A DNA stretch of 64,000 bases. Origin: Bacteroidetes bacterium UBA6221 (lineage in GTDB: Bacteria; Bacteroidota; Bacteroidia; Chitinophagales; Chitinophagaceae). The stretch covers positions 548,653 to 612,652 of the forward strand of contig DISB01000018.1 of assembly GCA_002421685.1 (NCBI GenBank), in the 5' to 3' direction. The notes beneath the pieces are model-generated. The model was not told the DNA's origin and ran no database searches. It was given only the letters and a program-made list of their open reading frames with translations. The translations under genes and the position numbers were made by a program. This document shows, piece after piece, positions 30,186-38,877 of the stretch (position 1 is its first letter; each line of letters opens with the position of its first letter).

Positions 30186-30620
30186 GAACCTTATTATTTA
30201 TTGCAAGTATAGTTACTTTACCGCTCTTATTGAAGCAGCCCCGCGGGTCAAAAGCAAGAAAAAACTCATTATTACGTGACGGTCTTCTCTACTGATATTA
30301 CTGCAAGCAACAAGGATAACCGGCATTCAGGTGACGCGGACGCTTTTGTAGCAACATTTTCACCCGATCTTAGCCGGTTATTATTTTTCAGCTACATTGG
30401 CAGAACATCAACGGACTATGGCCGCGAGCTGCATGTGGATGTACAGGGCAATACGTATGTAGCAGGTGAATCGGAGTCTGAATCTTTTCCTGCAACAATT
30501 GCCGGCTTTGATAAATTCAATGGTGGCACGCAAGACGGCTTCCTGGATGTTCTCATCAGTGCAGGCGCAGACATCCCGAAAAGGCAGTGCGGAGTTACGA
30601 TGAGCCAATCTTGCAGATAA
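30186..30620 (+). pseudogene. Remnant of SBBP beta-propeller protein
   Basis: The open segment carries SBBP repeats: DAFVATFSPDLSRLLFFSYIG, DYGRELHVDVQGNTYVAGESES and FPATIAGFDKFNGGTQDGFL. It begins without a normal start (a GTG at 30276 is the only candidate) and ends in an unrelated tail. A full SBBP protein would be several hundred residues longer. A CHU_C C-terminal remnant lies at 31492-31629, downstream of a methyltransferase. Probably a decayed or interrupted T9SS cargo gene. Confidence 0.65.
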
Positions 30621-30801
30621 GGCTACCGTTTCTTTGCAAATATATATTCGGCAAACCCGAGCAAATCCCAGGAAACCGGGCCGGGTATTTTTTTACCCTA
30701 AGGATGAAGCTGCACAAGGTATTTGCATGTTATAAAATATAATGTTTTGACTGTAAAAAATGTTTTGTTTTAATGCCTTATTTTAGTTGGCTGAATAATG
30801 A

Positions 30802-31470
30802 ATGATGAAGAAGTATTTAGACCTTATTAGGTCATTAATAGGCGGTGAGATGGTTATTGACCAAAAAATGCTTTGCCTGGGCCGGGAAAGAAAGATCAAG
30901 CTGCCTGCGATAACAAATTATATACGAATCAGCACCTTAGAACTGGTCTCGCAAGAAATTGCTGAAAAGAATGTCAAGGGCGCTGTGGCTGAATTAGGTG
31001 TATATAAGGGGCAATTTGCAAAATATATAAACAAGTTGTTCCCCGACAGAACATTTTACCTTTTTGATACATTTGAAGGATTTAATGAAAAGGATGTAGA
31101 GATTGAGGTTCACAATCAATTCAGCACAGGTACACAGGATTTTTCCAATACCAGTATCCAAATGGTCATGAGTAAAATGGAGCACAAGGGAAAATGTGTA
31201 ATCAAAAAAGGATGGTTCCCGGAATCGCTGGAGGGGTTGGAGGATAATTTTTGCTTTGTGTCTCTTGATGCAGATTTGTATAAGCCCATTTATGATGGGC
31301 TAGAATATTTTTATCCAAGACTTAATAAAGGGGGGTACATCTTTATTCATGACTATAACAACAAGATTTATGATGGCGCAAAAGCTGCTGTCAGAGAATT
31401 TTGTGAAAAAAATAATATCAGCTACACACCTATGACAGATACATGGGGTTCTGTCATTATTTCAAAGTAA
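30802..31470 (+). CDS. TylF/macrocin-type O-methyltransferase
   Basis: 222 aa, class I SAM methyltransferase of the TylF family. GAVAELGVYKGQFAKYINKLFPDRTFYLFDTFEGF gives the SAM-binding Gly-rich strand and acidic strand 2; CFVSLDADLYKPIYDGLEYFYPRLNKGGYIFIHDY carries the metal-binding D-A-D and D-Y motifs. The family methylates sugar hydroxyls. The position near two glycosyltransferases suggests a surface glycan. It lies between two remnants of a T9SS gene, so it may have been inserted there. Confidence 0.9.
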   Translation: MMKKYLDLIRSLIGGEMVIDQKMLCLGRERKIKLPAITNYIRISTLELVSQEIAEKNVKGAVAELGVYKGQFAKYINKLFPDRTFYLFDTFEGFNEKDVEIEVHNQFSTGTQDFSNTSIQMVMSKMEHKGKCVIKKGWFPESLEGLEDNFCFVSLDADLYKPIYDGLEYFYPRLNKGGYIFIHDYNNKIYDGAKAAVREFCEKNNISYTPMTDTWGSVIISK

Positions 31471-31491
31471 GCATTTTGCATCACATGCATT

Positions 31492-31629
31492 GATACCGAT
31501 AAATATGCCGGATGGGATGGAACATATAAAGGTGTAAAGCAGTCAACACAGACCTTCTTTTATATGATTCGTTTCACATTTAATGGTGAAAAACAATTAA
31601 TGAAAGGTGATTTGACATTGCTGAGATAA
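31492..31629 (+). pseudogene. CHU_C (T9SS type B sorting) C-terminal remnant
   Basis: The frame immediately after the methyltransferase stop reads DTDKYAGWDGTYKGVKQ and ends FTFNGEKQLMKGDLTLLR before TAA. W-D-G-T-Y-K-G-V is the hallmark of CHU_C/type B T9SS C-terminal domains, which end in this way. The rest of the domain and any start are missing. Probably the tail of the SBBP gene whose front lies at 30186-30620. Confidence 0.65.
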
Positions 31630-31679
31630 GAACAGCATATTGTGAAATTTCCCTAAAGTCAAGTCTTTTACATAAAAAT

Positions 31680-31707
31680 AGCCCCGGATTTACCGGGGCT
31701 GTTTTTA
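31680..31707. terminator. Bidirectional terminator between methyltransferase and ftsH
   Basis: AGCCCCGG (31680-31687) pairs with CCGGGGCT (31693-31700), loop ATTTA. GTTTTTA follows on the right and ATTTTTATG on the left strand, so it can end both convergent units. Confidence 0.85.
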
Positions 31708-31709
31708 TG

Positions 31710-33713
31710 TTATGAGTTATTTACCAGTGAGTCCTTCACCGTGGGTATGTCATCTACCGGCGGCGCTGTATCTTCGTAAGGGCGCTGGCCTATCAGCCTT
31801 TCCATATCGTCCTTAAACAGTACTTCTTTCTTTAGCAACTCTTCAGCTATAGCTTTTACTGAGTCTATCTTATCGTTTAGCAGGGCTTTCGTCCTCTGGT
31901 ACGCCTGTGCTATCAGTTTGCGCACTTCTTCGTCTATTATCTTACCTGTTTCTTCAGAGTAAGGTTTGGAGAATTGGCTGTCGCTTTGCGGGTCGTAGAA
32001 GGATATGTTGCCCAATACAGGGTTCATGCCATACATGCTTACCATGGCATATGCCATACGTGTTACGTGTTGCAGGTCGCTAAGAGCCCCGGTAGATATT
32101 TTACCGAATACTATTTCTTCCACCGCACGTCCGCCCAGGGTCATACACATATCGTCCATCAGGTGGTCGGTATTGCGTATATACATTTCTTTGGGCAGGT
32201 ATTGCGCATATCCCAGCGCAGCTACACCGCGCGGCACGATGGTTACTTTCACCAGCGGATGTGCGTGTTCCAGGAACCAGCCCGATACGGCGTGCCCCGC
32301 CTCGTGGTAGGCTATTACCTTTTTCTCTTCTGGCAGAATGATCTTGTTCTTCTTCTCCAGGCCACCTATCACGCGGTCTATGGCATCGTTGAAGTCGTCC
32401 ATATCCACCTCTGTCTTGCCTTTACGCGCGGCTATCAGGGCGGCCTCGTTACATATATTGGCTATATCCGCACCGGCGAAGCCAGGGGTTTGTACGGCAA
32501 GTTTATGTATATCGAGATTCTTCGATTTTTTTATCGGCTTTAGGTGTACGTCAAATATTTTCTCCCGTCCTTTCACGTCCGGCACGTCGATAGATATCTG
32601 GCGATCGAAACGGCCGGGGCGCAGCAATGCTGTATCCAGCACGTCGGGGCGGTTGGTAGCAGCCAATACGATGATGCCTGTGTCGCCGCTGAAGCCATCC
32701 ATTTCTACCAGCAACTGGTTCAATGTGTTTTCCCGCTCGTCGTTGCTCATCACCACGTTCTTGCCACGTGCACGGCCGATGGCGTCTATCTCGTCTATGA
32801 ATACGATACAGGGCGCTTTTTCACGAGCCTGTTTGAACAGGTCGCGCACACGGCTGGCGCCCACACCTACGAACAGCTCTACGAAGTCGGAACCGGACAT
32901 GGAGAAGAACGGCACCTGTGCCTCGCCTGCTACAGCCTTGGCCAGCAGGGTCTTACCTGTGCCCGGAGGGCCTACCAGTAACGCTCCTTTAGGTATTTTA
33001 CCACCCAGCGCTGTATATTTTTTGGGGTTTTTCAGGAAATCCACGATTTCCATAACCTCCACTTTTGCCTCGTCCAGGCCGGCTACATCGTTGAATGTGA
33101 TATTAACACGGGTGCCTTTTTCAAACAACTGTGCTTTCGATTTGCCGATATTGAAAATACCGCCGGCTCCTCCGCCGCCACCGGCTCCTCCGCCCATCTT
33201 GCGCATGATGAAAAACCACATGGCAATAAGGAAAATGACCGGCAACAGGAATGAACCCAGTATATCGTTCAGGAAGCTGCCCCTCTGCTCATAAACTACC
33301 CTGACACGGTCGTTTTCGGGCACTTCAGACTGTGCTTCTTTCAGGTTGTCTTCAAACTGCTCTACGCTGCCGATAGTAAACTTGGCTACCGGTGTTTCGT
33401 CATTGCCGGCGAAGGGCGTTTTGCTGCCCGGCGTTTGTTGCGACTGTGCCCCTTTTTTCAGGAACACTTCCACTTCGCTTTTGTTAACGACAACGAGTTT
33501 CTCTACTTGTCCCTTGTCCAGGTATTTCTGTTTGAAATCCTGGAAGCTCATTTGCTCGCCGCTACTGCCCATGCTGCCGCTAAAGAAATTCAGTCCTATC
33601 AGCAGCAGTATCATGATACCGTAGATCCAATATATATTGAACCTCGGGCCTTTCCGCGGCGGTTTATTATCTTTCCCCGGTCCTTGCCCGGGCTTGAATT
33701 TGTTATCTTCCAT
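31710..33713 (-). CDS. ftsH: ATP-dependent zinc metalloprotease FtsH
   Basis: 667 aa, membrane-anchored AAA+ protease that degrades misfolded membrane and short-lived proteins. Two TM segments bound a periplasmic loop (WIYGIMILLLIGLNFF near 30 and LPVIFLIAMWFFIM near 157), followed by a Gly-rich linker. Walker A GPPGTGKTLLAK, Walker B IVFIDEIDAIG, SRH NRPDVLDTALLRPGRFDRQ, and zinc site HEAGHA with downstream Asp. It follows rsfS with a 45-bp gap on the same strand, probably one transcript. Confidence 0.97.
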   Translation of the reverse strand: MEDNKFKPGQGPGKDNKPPRKGPRFNIYWIYGIMILLLIGLNFFSGSMGSSGEQMSFQDFKQKYLDKGQVEKLVVVNKSEVEVFLKKGAQSQQTPGSKTPFAGNDETPVAKFTIGSVEQFEDNLKEAQSEVPENDRVRVVYEQRGSFLNDILGSFLLPVIFLIAMWFFIMRKMGGGAGGGGGAGGIFNIGKSKAQLFEKGTRVNITFNDVAGLDEAKVEVMEIVDFLKNPKKYTALGGKIPKGALLVGPPGTGKTLLAKAVAGEAQVPFFSMSGSDFVELFVGVGASRVRDLFKQAREKAPCIVFIDEIDAIGRARGKNVVMSNDERENTLNQLLVEMDGFSGDTGIIVLAATNRPDVLDTALLRPGRFDRQISIDVPDVKGREKIFDVHLKPIKKSKNLDIHKLAVQTPGFAGADIANICNEAALIAARKGKTEVDMDDFNDAIDRVIGGLEKKNKIILPEEKKVIAYHEAGHAVSGWFLEHAHPLVKVTIVPRGVAALGYAQYLPKEMYIRNTDHLMDDMCMTLGGRAVEEIVFGKISTGALSDLQHVTRMAYAMVSMYGMNPVLGNISFYDPQSDSQFSKPYSEETGKIIDEEVRKLIAQAYQRTKALLNDKIDSVKAIAEELLKKEVLFKDDMERLIGQRPYEDTAPPVDDIPTVKDSLVNNS

Positions 33714-33758
33714 TTATCTGTTTCCTAAAGTACGTTTTATTTGCTGATTAGCAGCTTG

Positions 33759-34157
33759 TCAATCGTTATGTTCTACACGGCCTGCGTCGCCCCAAAGAGC
33801 TTCCAGGTTGTAAAATTTGCGGTGTTCGTGTTGGAATATATGCACCACAACGTTCACATAATCCACGAGGGTCCAATTGTCCCCCCTTTCTACGTGGTAT
33901 GGGGTTTCGCCGCACTCCTCCTTCACTACTTTCTCCACATTATCGGCTATGGCCTTCAGTTGTATATGCGACTGCGCCTCGCAAAGCACAAAGAAGTCGG
34001 CAACCGCTTCATCGATCTTTTTCAGATCGAGCGAAACAATATTTTCGGCTTTCTTCTCTTTAACGGCTTTCAGTATAGACTTAAACAGCTTGCTATTCCT
34101 GGTAAGGCCTTCCGCAGATTTCTTTCTTCCCTGTAGTACGGTAATAATTTTCTCCAA
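33759..34157 (-). CDS. rsfS: Ribosomal silencing factor RsfS
   Basis: 132 aa, Iojap/RsfS family. The core shows ENIVSLDLKKIDEAVADFFVLCEAQSHIQLKAIADNVEKVV, then WTLVDYVNVVVHIFQHEHRKFYNLEALWGDA, with the conserved W-x-L-x-D and FY-L-E-x-LW-x-D. It binds L14 and blocks subunit joining in starvation. It is divergent from the biotin ligase (56-bp gap), whose start would share the promoter region. Confidence 0.95.
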   Translation of the reverse strand: MEKIITVLQGRKKSAEGLTRNSKLFKSILKAVKEKKAENIVSLDLKKIDEAVADFFVLCEAQSHIQLKAIADNVEKVVKEECGETPYHVERGDNWTLVDYVNVVVHIFQHEHRKFYNLEALWGDAGRVEHND

Positions 34158-34213
34158 ATTAAGGTCAATATATTGTGTTTGGCAATATCTTTACATTCAA
34201 AATTAAGTAAACT

Positions 34214-34972
34214 TTGGCAGTAAAGTTACAAGCCCTGTTAAACGCACCCGTTATTGAGCTTGATACTATTGATAGCACCAATAACTATGCCATGCGCCTG
34301 ATAGATGCCGATACGGCACAACCCGGCCTGACAATAGTGTCGGATATGCAGACGGCAGGTAAGGGGCAAAGGGGCAGGATATGGGTGGATACGCCCAACG
34401 AAAGCCTGCTGATGAGCATAGTGGTGCAGCTCCCGTACGATGTGGAGCATCAATTTGCCTTTAATGTCACCGTTTCGCTGGCTATAGCCGACTACCTGCA
34501 GGATCTGAAAGAGAATTGGGATGTACGTATTAAATGGCCCAATGATATTATCATTAATGACAAAAAGGCAGGGGGCATGCTCATAGAAAATGTGATAAGG
34601 GGTAGCCAGTGGGCCTATGCAGTGGTAGGGCTGGGGGTAAACGTACTGCAACAGGAAATGCCCGCCGACCTGCCATTTTCCACTTCATTGCGTATAGAAT
34701 CGGGTAAGCAGTTTGTTATTTTCGACCTGGTAACGGGTATCCGTGAGCGCATACTTACCTACCTTGACGCCATGCCGGAGCCCAACCGTATGATCAGGTT
34801 GTATAACGAAATATTATTCAGGAAGGATACGCAGCAACGCTTTAAAATAGGCAATGATGAATTTACGGCTACTATTACAGGCGTTACCCACAATGGCTTG
34901 CTGCAACTGAGCCTGGATAACGGCAGTACCATCAATTATAGCTTCGGCGCTATTGAGTGGATATGCGGGTAG
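34214..34972 (+). CDS. birA: Biotin-[acetyl-CoA-carboxylase] ligase
   Basis: 252 aa with only the catalytic domain, no N-terminal HTH, so it should not repress biotin genes. DTIDSTNNYAMRLI starts the domain; MQTAGKGQRGRIW is the biotinyl-AMP loop (GRGRxGR-like). IKWPNDIIINDKKAGGMLIE is the conserved K-W-P-N-D and Lys, and VGLGVNV follows. Starts at TTG (34214); no in-frame ATG before residue 26. Confidence 0.93.
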   Translation: MAVKLQALLNAPVIELDTIDSTNNYAMRLIDADTAQPGLTIVSDMQTAGKGQRGRIWVDTPNESLLMSIVVQLPYDVEHQFAFNVTVSLAIADYLQDLKENWDVRIKWPNDIIINDKKAGGMLIENVIRGSQWAYAVVGLGVNVLQQEMPADLPFSTSLRIESGKQFVIFDLVTGIRERILTYLDAMPEPNRMIRLYNEILFRKDTQQRFKIGNDEFTATITGVTHNGLLQLSLDNGSTINYSFGAIEWICG

Positions 34973-35013
34973 GATTGACACGGCTTCATTATTTTTCATA
35001 GTTTCGGACCGGG

Positions 35014-36882
35014 ATGGATTTTTTCAGCAAAGAACAACGTACCCTTTGGCTGCACATAGCCATAATGATAGCCGCCGTGCTGCTGGCATACAGTAAGATA
35101 TTCGGAGCCGGGTTCATGTCCTGGGACGACCTGGACTATGTCTTTAACACGCCGGATATTACCGCTTTCAGTGCGGAACATTTTAAGAACTGGTGGACGG
35201 AATTTTACATAGGTAATTACCAGCCATTGCCTATGATGAGTTATGCGCTTGATTACCTCATTGGCGGCGATAAACCGTTCATGTACCATTTTACCAATAT
35301 CGCCTGGCATATTGCCGATGTGATACTGGTGTATGCCTGCCTCAGGCGGATGCAGGACAATGTGTTCATAGCCCTGTTCGTTGCCCTGTTGTTTGCCCTG
35401 CACCCGGTACAGACGGAGAGCGTATCGTGGATAGCGGCAAGAAACAAAGTGATGAACGGTTTTTTCTTCCTGCTGGCGATGTACATCTACTTAGGCTACC
35501 TGCTGGACCATAAGAACAGCAAATTGTTGTGGATATACCTCTGCGCCATAGCCGCCTATCTTTGCAAACTCACTGCTGTTACGCTGCCTTTTGCGCTGTT
35601 GGCGGTAGACATCTGGATGCACCGCCCACTGAAGGATAAAAAAGTATGGCTGGAAAAGTTGCCGTTGGTGTTGCTGGCAATACCCGTGGGTATTATCAAC
35701 CTGCAGGCGCAGGCCGAGGTCGCCTTCCTGGACACGCATCCTGAGTTCAGTCCCTGGCATACGATAGTTTTTGCGGGCTATGCCTATGTTCAATATATTA
35801 TCAACTTGCTGGTGCCGGTAAAACTATCGGTATTGTACCCGTACCCTACGGCAATCGGCGCTATACATATCCTCTATACATTTATTGCCGCTGCCATCGT
35901 GTTTCTGGGTTTTTGGGCGTACCGCAGGGGGTGGTATATATTGGCAGGGGGTATTTTGTTCTACACTGTCAACATCGCTATAGTGCTGCAGTTTGTACAG
36001 TTTGGCGAAGTGCTGATGGCCGACCGATACCTGTACCTGACTTGCATCGGCGTATGGTACCCGCTTGTGTATTATGTGTATCATTATTTTTCGCAAAGAC
36101 AAAACAGGACAACAGCAACAGGTATAGCTGTTTTTTCTGTCTTATGTATCATTTACGGCGCGGCAACTTTTGCCCGTAATGATATCTGGCTCTCCGAACT
36201 GAACTTCTGGAAATCGGTAACCGACAAATTTCCCGAATCCTCCGTTGCGCAAAGCAGCCTGGGTGGCGTGTATATGAAAGAGGGGGACAATACAGCCGCG
36301 ATGGAACATTTCAACGAGGCGACAAGGCTGGATGCGGCCAACTACAAGGCATGGTATAACAAGGGTGTATTGCTGCTAAGGAATGGCAACCAGCGGGAAG
36401 CCCTTGAGGCGTTGAACCGGGCCGTCAGCCTGAAGGAGTATTCCAAAGCATTGTTTACACGGGCGCTGCTCTACCAGCAAAGCGGCAACTGCAATGCCGC
36501 TCTCGGCGATATACATAAAGTGCTGCAACAGGAGCCGGGCAATGCAAGGGCGCACTATATCAAAGCAGATTGTATAGAGCAACAGGGAGATATTGACGGC
36601 GCTGCGGCGGAGTATACAAAAGCTATAGAACTGGAAGACACCGAACCTTTGTTTTACCTGCGGAGGGGACTGATATTCGCAAGGCAGAATAAACACTGGG
36701 AGGCTATAAGGGACATGAGCAGCGCCATACGGATAAGGTCGGGGTATGCCGAAGCATGGTATTGGCGGGGTATGATAAAATACCGCTCGGGTGAAATGCC
36801 CTGCGACGACCTGAACCAGGCGCGCAACCTTGGCCTGCCCGAAGCCACTGATGCGTTAATGGAAATCTGCAATACGCATTAA
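35014..36882 (+). CDS. TMTC-like membrane protein with TPR repeats
   Basis: 622 aa. About ten hydrophobic segments in the first 395 residues include the GT-C-like MSWDDLDYVFN loop with acidic Asp pair and LHPVQTESVSWIAARNKVMNGFFFL. From about residue 405 four to five TPRs follow (AQSSLGGVYMKEGDNTAAMEHFNEATRL, NYKAWYNKGVLLLRNGN, RAHYIKADCIEQQGDIDGAAAEYTKAIEL). This is the layout of TMTC/O-mannosyltransferase-type proteins in Bacteroidota. It is probably a glycosyltransferase of GT-C fold, substrate unknown. Its stop overlaps the convergent TrpG gene by 4 bp. Confidence 0.85.
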   Translation: MDFFSKEQRTLWLHIAIMIAAVLLAYSKIFGAGFMSWDDLDYVFNTPDITAFSAEHFKNWWTEFYIGNYQPLPMMSYALDYLIGGDKPFMYHFTNIAWHIADVILVYACLRRMQDNVFIALFVALLFALHPVQTESVSWIAARNKVMNGFFFLLAMYIYLGYLLDHKNSKLLWIYLCAIAAYLCKLTAVTLPFALLAVDIWMHRPLKDKKVWLEKLPLVLLAIPVGIINLQAQAEVAFLDTHPEFSPWHTIVFAGYAYVQYIINLLVPVKLSVLYPYPTAIGAIHILYTFIAAAIVFLGFWAYRRGWYILAGGILFYTVNIAIVLQFVQFGEVLMADRYLYLTCIGVWYPLVYYVYHYFSQRQNRTTATGIAVFSVLCIIYGAATFARNDIWLSELNFWKSVTDKFPESSVAQSSLGGVYMKEGDNTAAMEHFNEATRLDAANYKAWYNKGVLLLRNGNQREALEALNRAVSLKEYSKALFTRALLYQQSGNCNAALGDIHKVLQQEPGNARAHYIKADCIEQQGDIDGAAAEYTKAIELEDTEPLFYLRRGLIFARQNKHWEAIRDMSSAIRIRSGYAEAWYWRGMIKYRSGEMPCDDLNQARNLGLPEATDALMEICNTH

Positions 36883-37454
36883 TATAAGTTGGCCCAATTC
36901 CTTAGCATTTGCATGCCGTCATCACTGCCAATACTTTCGGGATGAAATTGTATGCCGATGCAGGGATAATGCTCATGTGCAACGGCCATCACTACATTAT
37001 CATCGTCTGAACTCGCCAGCACCTTCAGGCCGGTATTTTCCAGTCCTTCGATAGCTAATGAGTGATAACGCATTACGGTGCAGGGTGAGGGAATATTATT
37101 GAACAGCGTATGATTGTTGTGAAAAATATCACTGGTCTTGCCATGCATAGGGTAGGGTATCTGCACCAGTTGGCCGCCGAAGTGCATACCCAGCGCCTGG
37201 TGGCCCAGGCATACGCCCAGTATCGGTATTTTATCGTGAAAGTATTTTATGGCATTCATGGTTATTCCGGCCTGCAAAGGAGTTTCAGGGCCCGGTGAAA
37301 TAATTAAACGTTCGGGGTTGAGTGATGCAAGCTGTTCTACCGTCAATTCGTCGTTGCGATACACCTTACACTCAGTTCCTGGCGGGCAGGTTTGCAACAG
37401 GTAGTGGTGCAGTATGTAGGTGAACGAATCGTAATTATCGAGCAGTATCCACAT
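36879..37454 (-). CDS. Glutamine amidotransferase, aminodeoxychorismate/anthranilate synthase component II
   Basis: 191 aa, class I glutamine amidotransferase. MWILLDNYDSFTYILHHYL is the family start. IISPGPETPLQAG, ILGVCLGHQALGMHFGG (nucleophile Cys) and IGIQFHPESIGSDDG (catalytic His-Glu) are all present. It supplies ammonia for folate or tryptophan synthesis. TrpG and PabA cannot be told apart here; no trpE/pabB neighbour. The start overlaps cvpA by 20 bp. Confidence 0.9.
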   Translation of the reverse strand: MWILLDNYDSFTYILHHYLLQTCPPGTECKVYRNDELTVEQLASLNPERLIISPGPETPLQAGITMNAIKYFHDKIPILGVCLGHQALGMHFGGQLVQIPYPMHGKTSDIFHNNHTLFNNIPSPCTVMRYHSLAIEGLENTGLKVLASSDDDNVVMAVAHEHYPCIGIQFHPESIGSDDGMQMLRNWANLY

Positions 37455-37989
37455 GTTGCAGGTAGGCATTGATATTGTTGAAGAACATTTCCAGGTCGGC
37501 GAACAGCTCTTTGGACATGGGCCACAAAAGCCCCACCTGTTCGGCTATCCATGGCGCTGCCGCAACCGTATAAGGATAAGTTTTGGATGCGGATACCTGT
37601 TCCCGGGGTATGAGGTTCATTTCATTTCCCAGCCATAGGAAGGTGCTCAGCACTATAAGGCCCACAAATGCGTAAAACACGCCACCCAGAACCTTGTTGG
37701 CCCAGCCAAGCCATACGGCTTCCATTGTTTTTTCAATAGCCCTTGCCAGCAGGTTGACTAATATTACCACGCCGACAAAAAGGATGACATAGCTAACTAT
37801 TTGCGCCCAGCCCGATGTCACCAGCCCCTTCTCAAACAAAAAGGACGCAAGCAACTCCGATAGCTTCAGTGCGCATATTATACCTAACACAAATGCTACT
37901 ACGGAAAAAAGGGCTACGATTACACCTTTCATATAGCCCCTGATAAAAAAGATAACAATAAGCGCTATGGTAATAATATCAATGACCAT
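37435..37989 (-). CDS. CvpA family membrane protein
   Basis: 184 aa with four transmembrane segments. The first, IDIITIALIVIFFIRGYMKGVIVALFSVVAFVLGIICALKLSELLA, has the family R-G-x-x-x-G. LVNLLARAIEKTMEAVWLGWANKVLGGVFYAFVGLIVL follows, with the conserved L-GxANxx-LGG. The precise role is debated (colicin V production, envelope stress). Co-directional with the YqeY and TrpG genes. Confidence 0.9.
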   Translation of the reverse strand: MVIDIITIALIVIFFIRGYMKGVIVALFSVVAFVLGIICALKLSELLASFLFEKGLVTSGWAQIVSYVILFVGVVILVNLLARAIEKTMEAVWLGWANKVLGGVFYAFVGLIVLSTFLWLGNEMNLIPREQVSASKTYPYTVAAAPWIAEQVGLLWPMSKELFADLEMFFNNINAYLQHVDTAR

Positions 37990-38000
37990 ACGCCTCGGAA

Positions 38001-38447
38001 TTAAGCCAGCAAACGCTTGACGGTTTCAGATATGGTTTTGCCGTCGGCCTTGCCGGCCAGTTGTTTCGACGCTGCGCCCATGACCTTACCCATATCTGCG
38101 GGCGATGATGCGCCTGTCTGCGCTATGATGTTTTTCAGTTCTGCTTCCAGTTCCTCCTGTGTAAACGGCCTGGGAAGGAAACGCTCGATAATGGTCAGTT
38201 CCTCCTGCTCTTTGGCTGCCAGGTCTTCCCTGTTCTGCTGTTTGAATATTTCCAGCGAATCACGGCGTTGCTTGGCAAGTTTTTGCAGCATTTTCATTTC
38301 GTCTGCCTCGGTCATTTCTGTGCCGCTGCCGGATGTTTTTTCCAGCAGTATGGCAGATTTGATGGCCCGTAGCGTGCGGAGTTCGGCTTCGTTCTTAGCC
38401 TTCATCGCCGCTTTTATTTCTTCCATTACTTTTTCTTCCAGTGCCAT
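38001..38447 (-). CDS. GatB/YqeY domain protein
   Basis: 148 aa, Yqey family (GatB C-terminal-like). MALEEKVMEEIKAAMKAKNEAELRTLRAIKSAIL is the usual opening; then EEQEELTIIERFLPRPFTQEELEAELKNIIAQTGASSPADMGKVMGAASKQLAGKADGKTIS, the family signature. It may bind tRNA or assist amidotransferase. Part of the cvpA-YqeY-gldC run on the minus strand. Confidence 0.93.
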   Translation of the reverse strand: MALEEKVMEEIKAAMKAKNEAELRTLRAIKSAILLEKTSGSGTEMTEADEMKMLQKLAKQRRDSLEIFKQQNREDLAAKEQEELTIIERFLPRPFTQEELEAELKNIIAQTGASSPADMGKVMGAASKQLAGKADGKTISETVKRLLA

Positions 38448-38489
38448 AGTAATTAGTTTTTGTTCACTTAGTTGTAGTTATAAACAATA

Positions 38490-38840
38490 TCAGCTATTCT
38501 CCTGTTTCTCCAGTGCATCCGAGGCTTTTTTCAGGAAGTCTTTTGCAAATGTTCTCAGTTCTTCAGACAGTTCGCGGTTGTTGGTGGCGCGCAGGTATGT
38601 GTCGGCCATTCCATACAGCGTCTGGTAGAAGAAATCGTTCATTTCGTCCACCATCATTTTTTTTGTCCACAGGTCTATGCGCAGTGCAGACTTTTCCTGC
38701 CCGTCCCAAAGGCCCAGCAATATAGCCCTGGCCTCCTGCAGGCCATCTACGCCTCCATCCGGCGCGTTCCAGTCTATACGCTCCGGCATTTTGTCTTCGT
38801 CCAGCTCTATCTGGATATTGATATTTGATTTCTTTGTCAT
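38490..38840 (-). CDS. gldC: Gliding motility protein GldC
   Basis: 116 aa, GldC family: MTKKSNINIQIELDEDKMPERIDWNAPD and EARAILLGLWDGQEKSALRIDLWTKKMMVDEMNDFFYQTLYGMADTYLRAT. The family is nearly limited to Bacteroidota and accompanies gliding/T9SS machinery, though GldC itself seems not essential. It supports the taxonomic call. Confidence 0.93.
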   Translation of the reverse strand: MTKKSNINIQIELDEDKMPERIDWNAPDGGVDGLQEARAILLGLWDGQEKSALRIDLWTKKMMVDEMNDFFYQTLYGMADTYLRATNNRELSEELRTFAKDFLKKASDALEKQENS

Positions 38841-38877
38841 TATATGTATTGATACCGCAAAAGTAATTATTCGTACG

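Noticed and set aside
31974..33728. Long forward frames opposite ftsH
   Set aside because: Antisense shadows of a clear ftsH gene.
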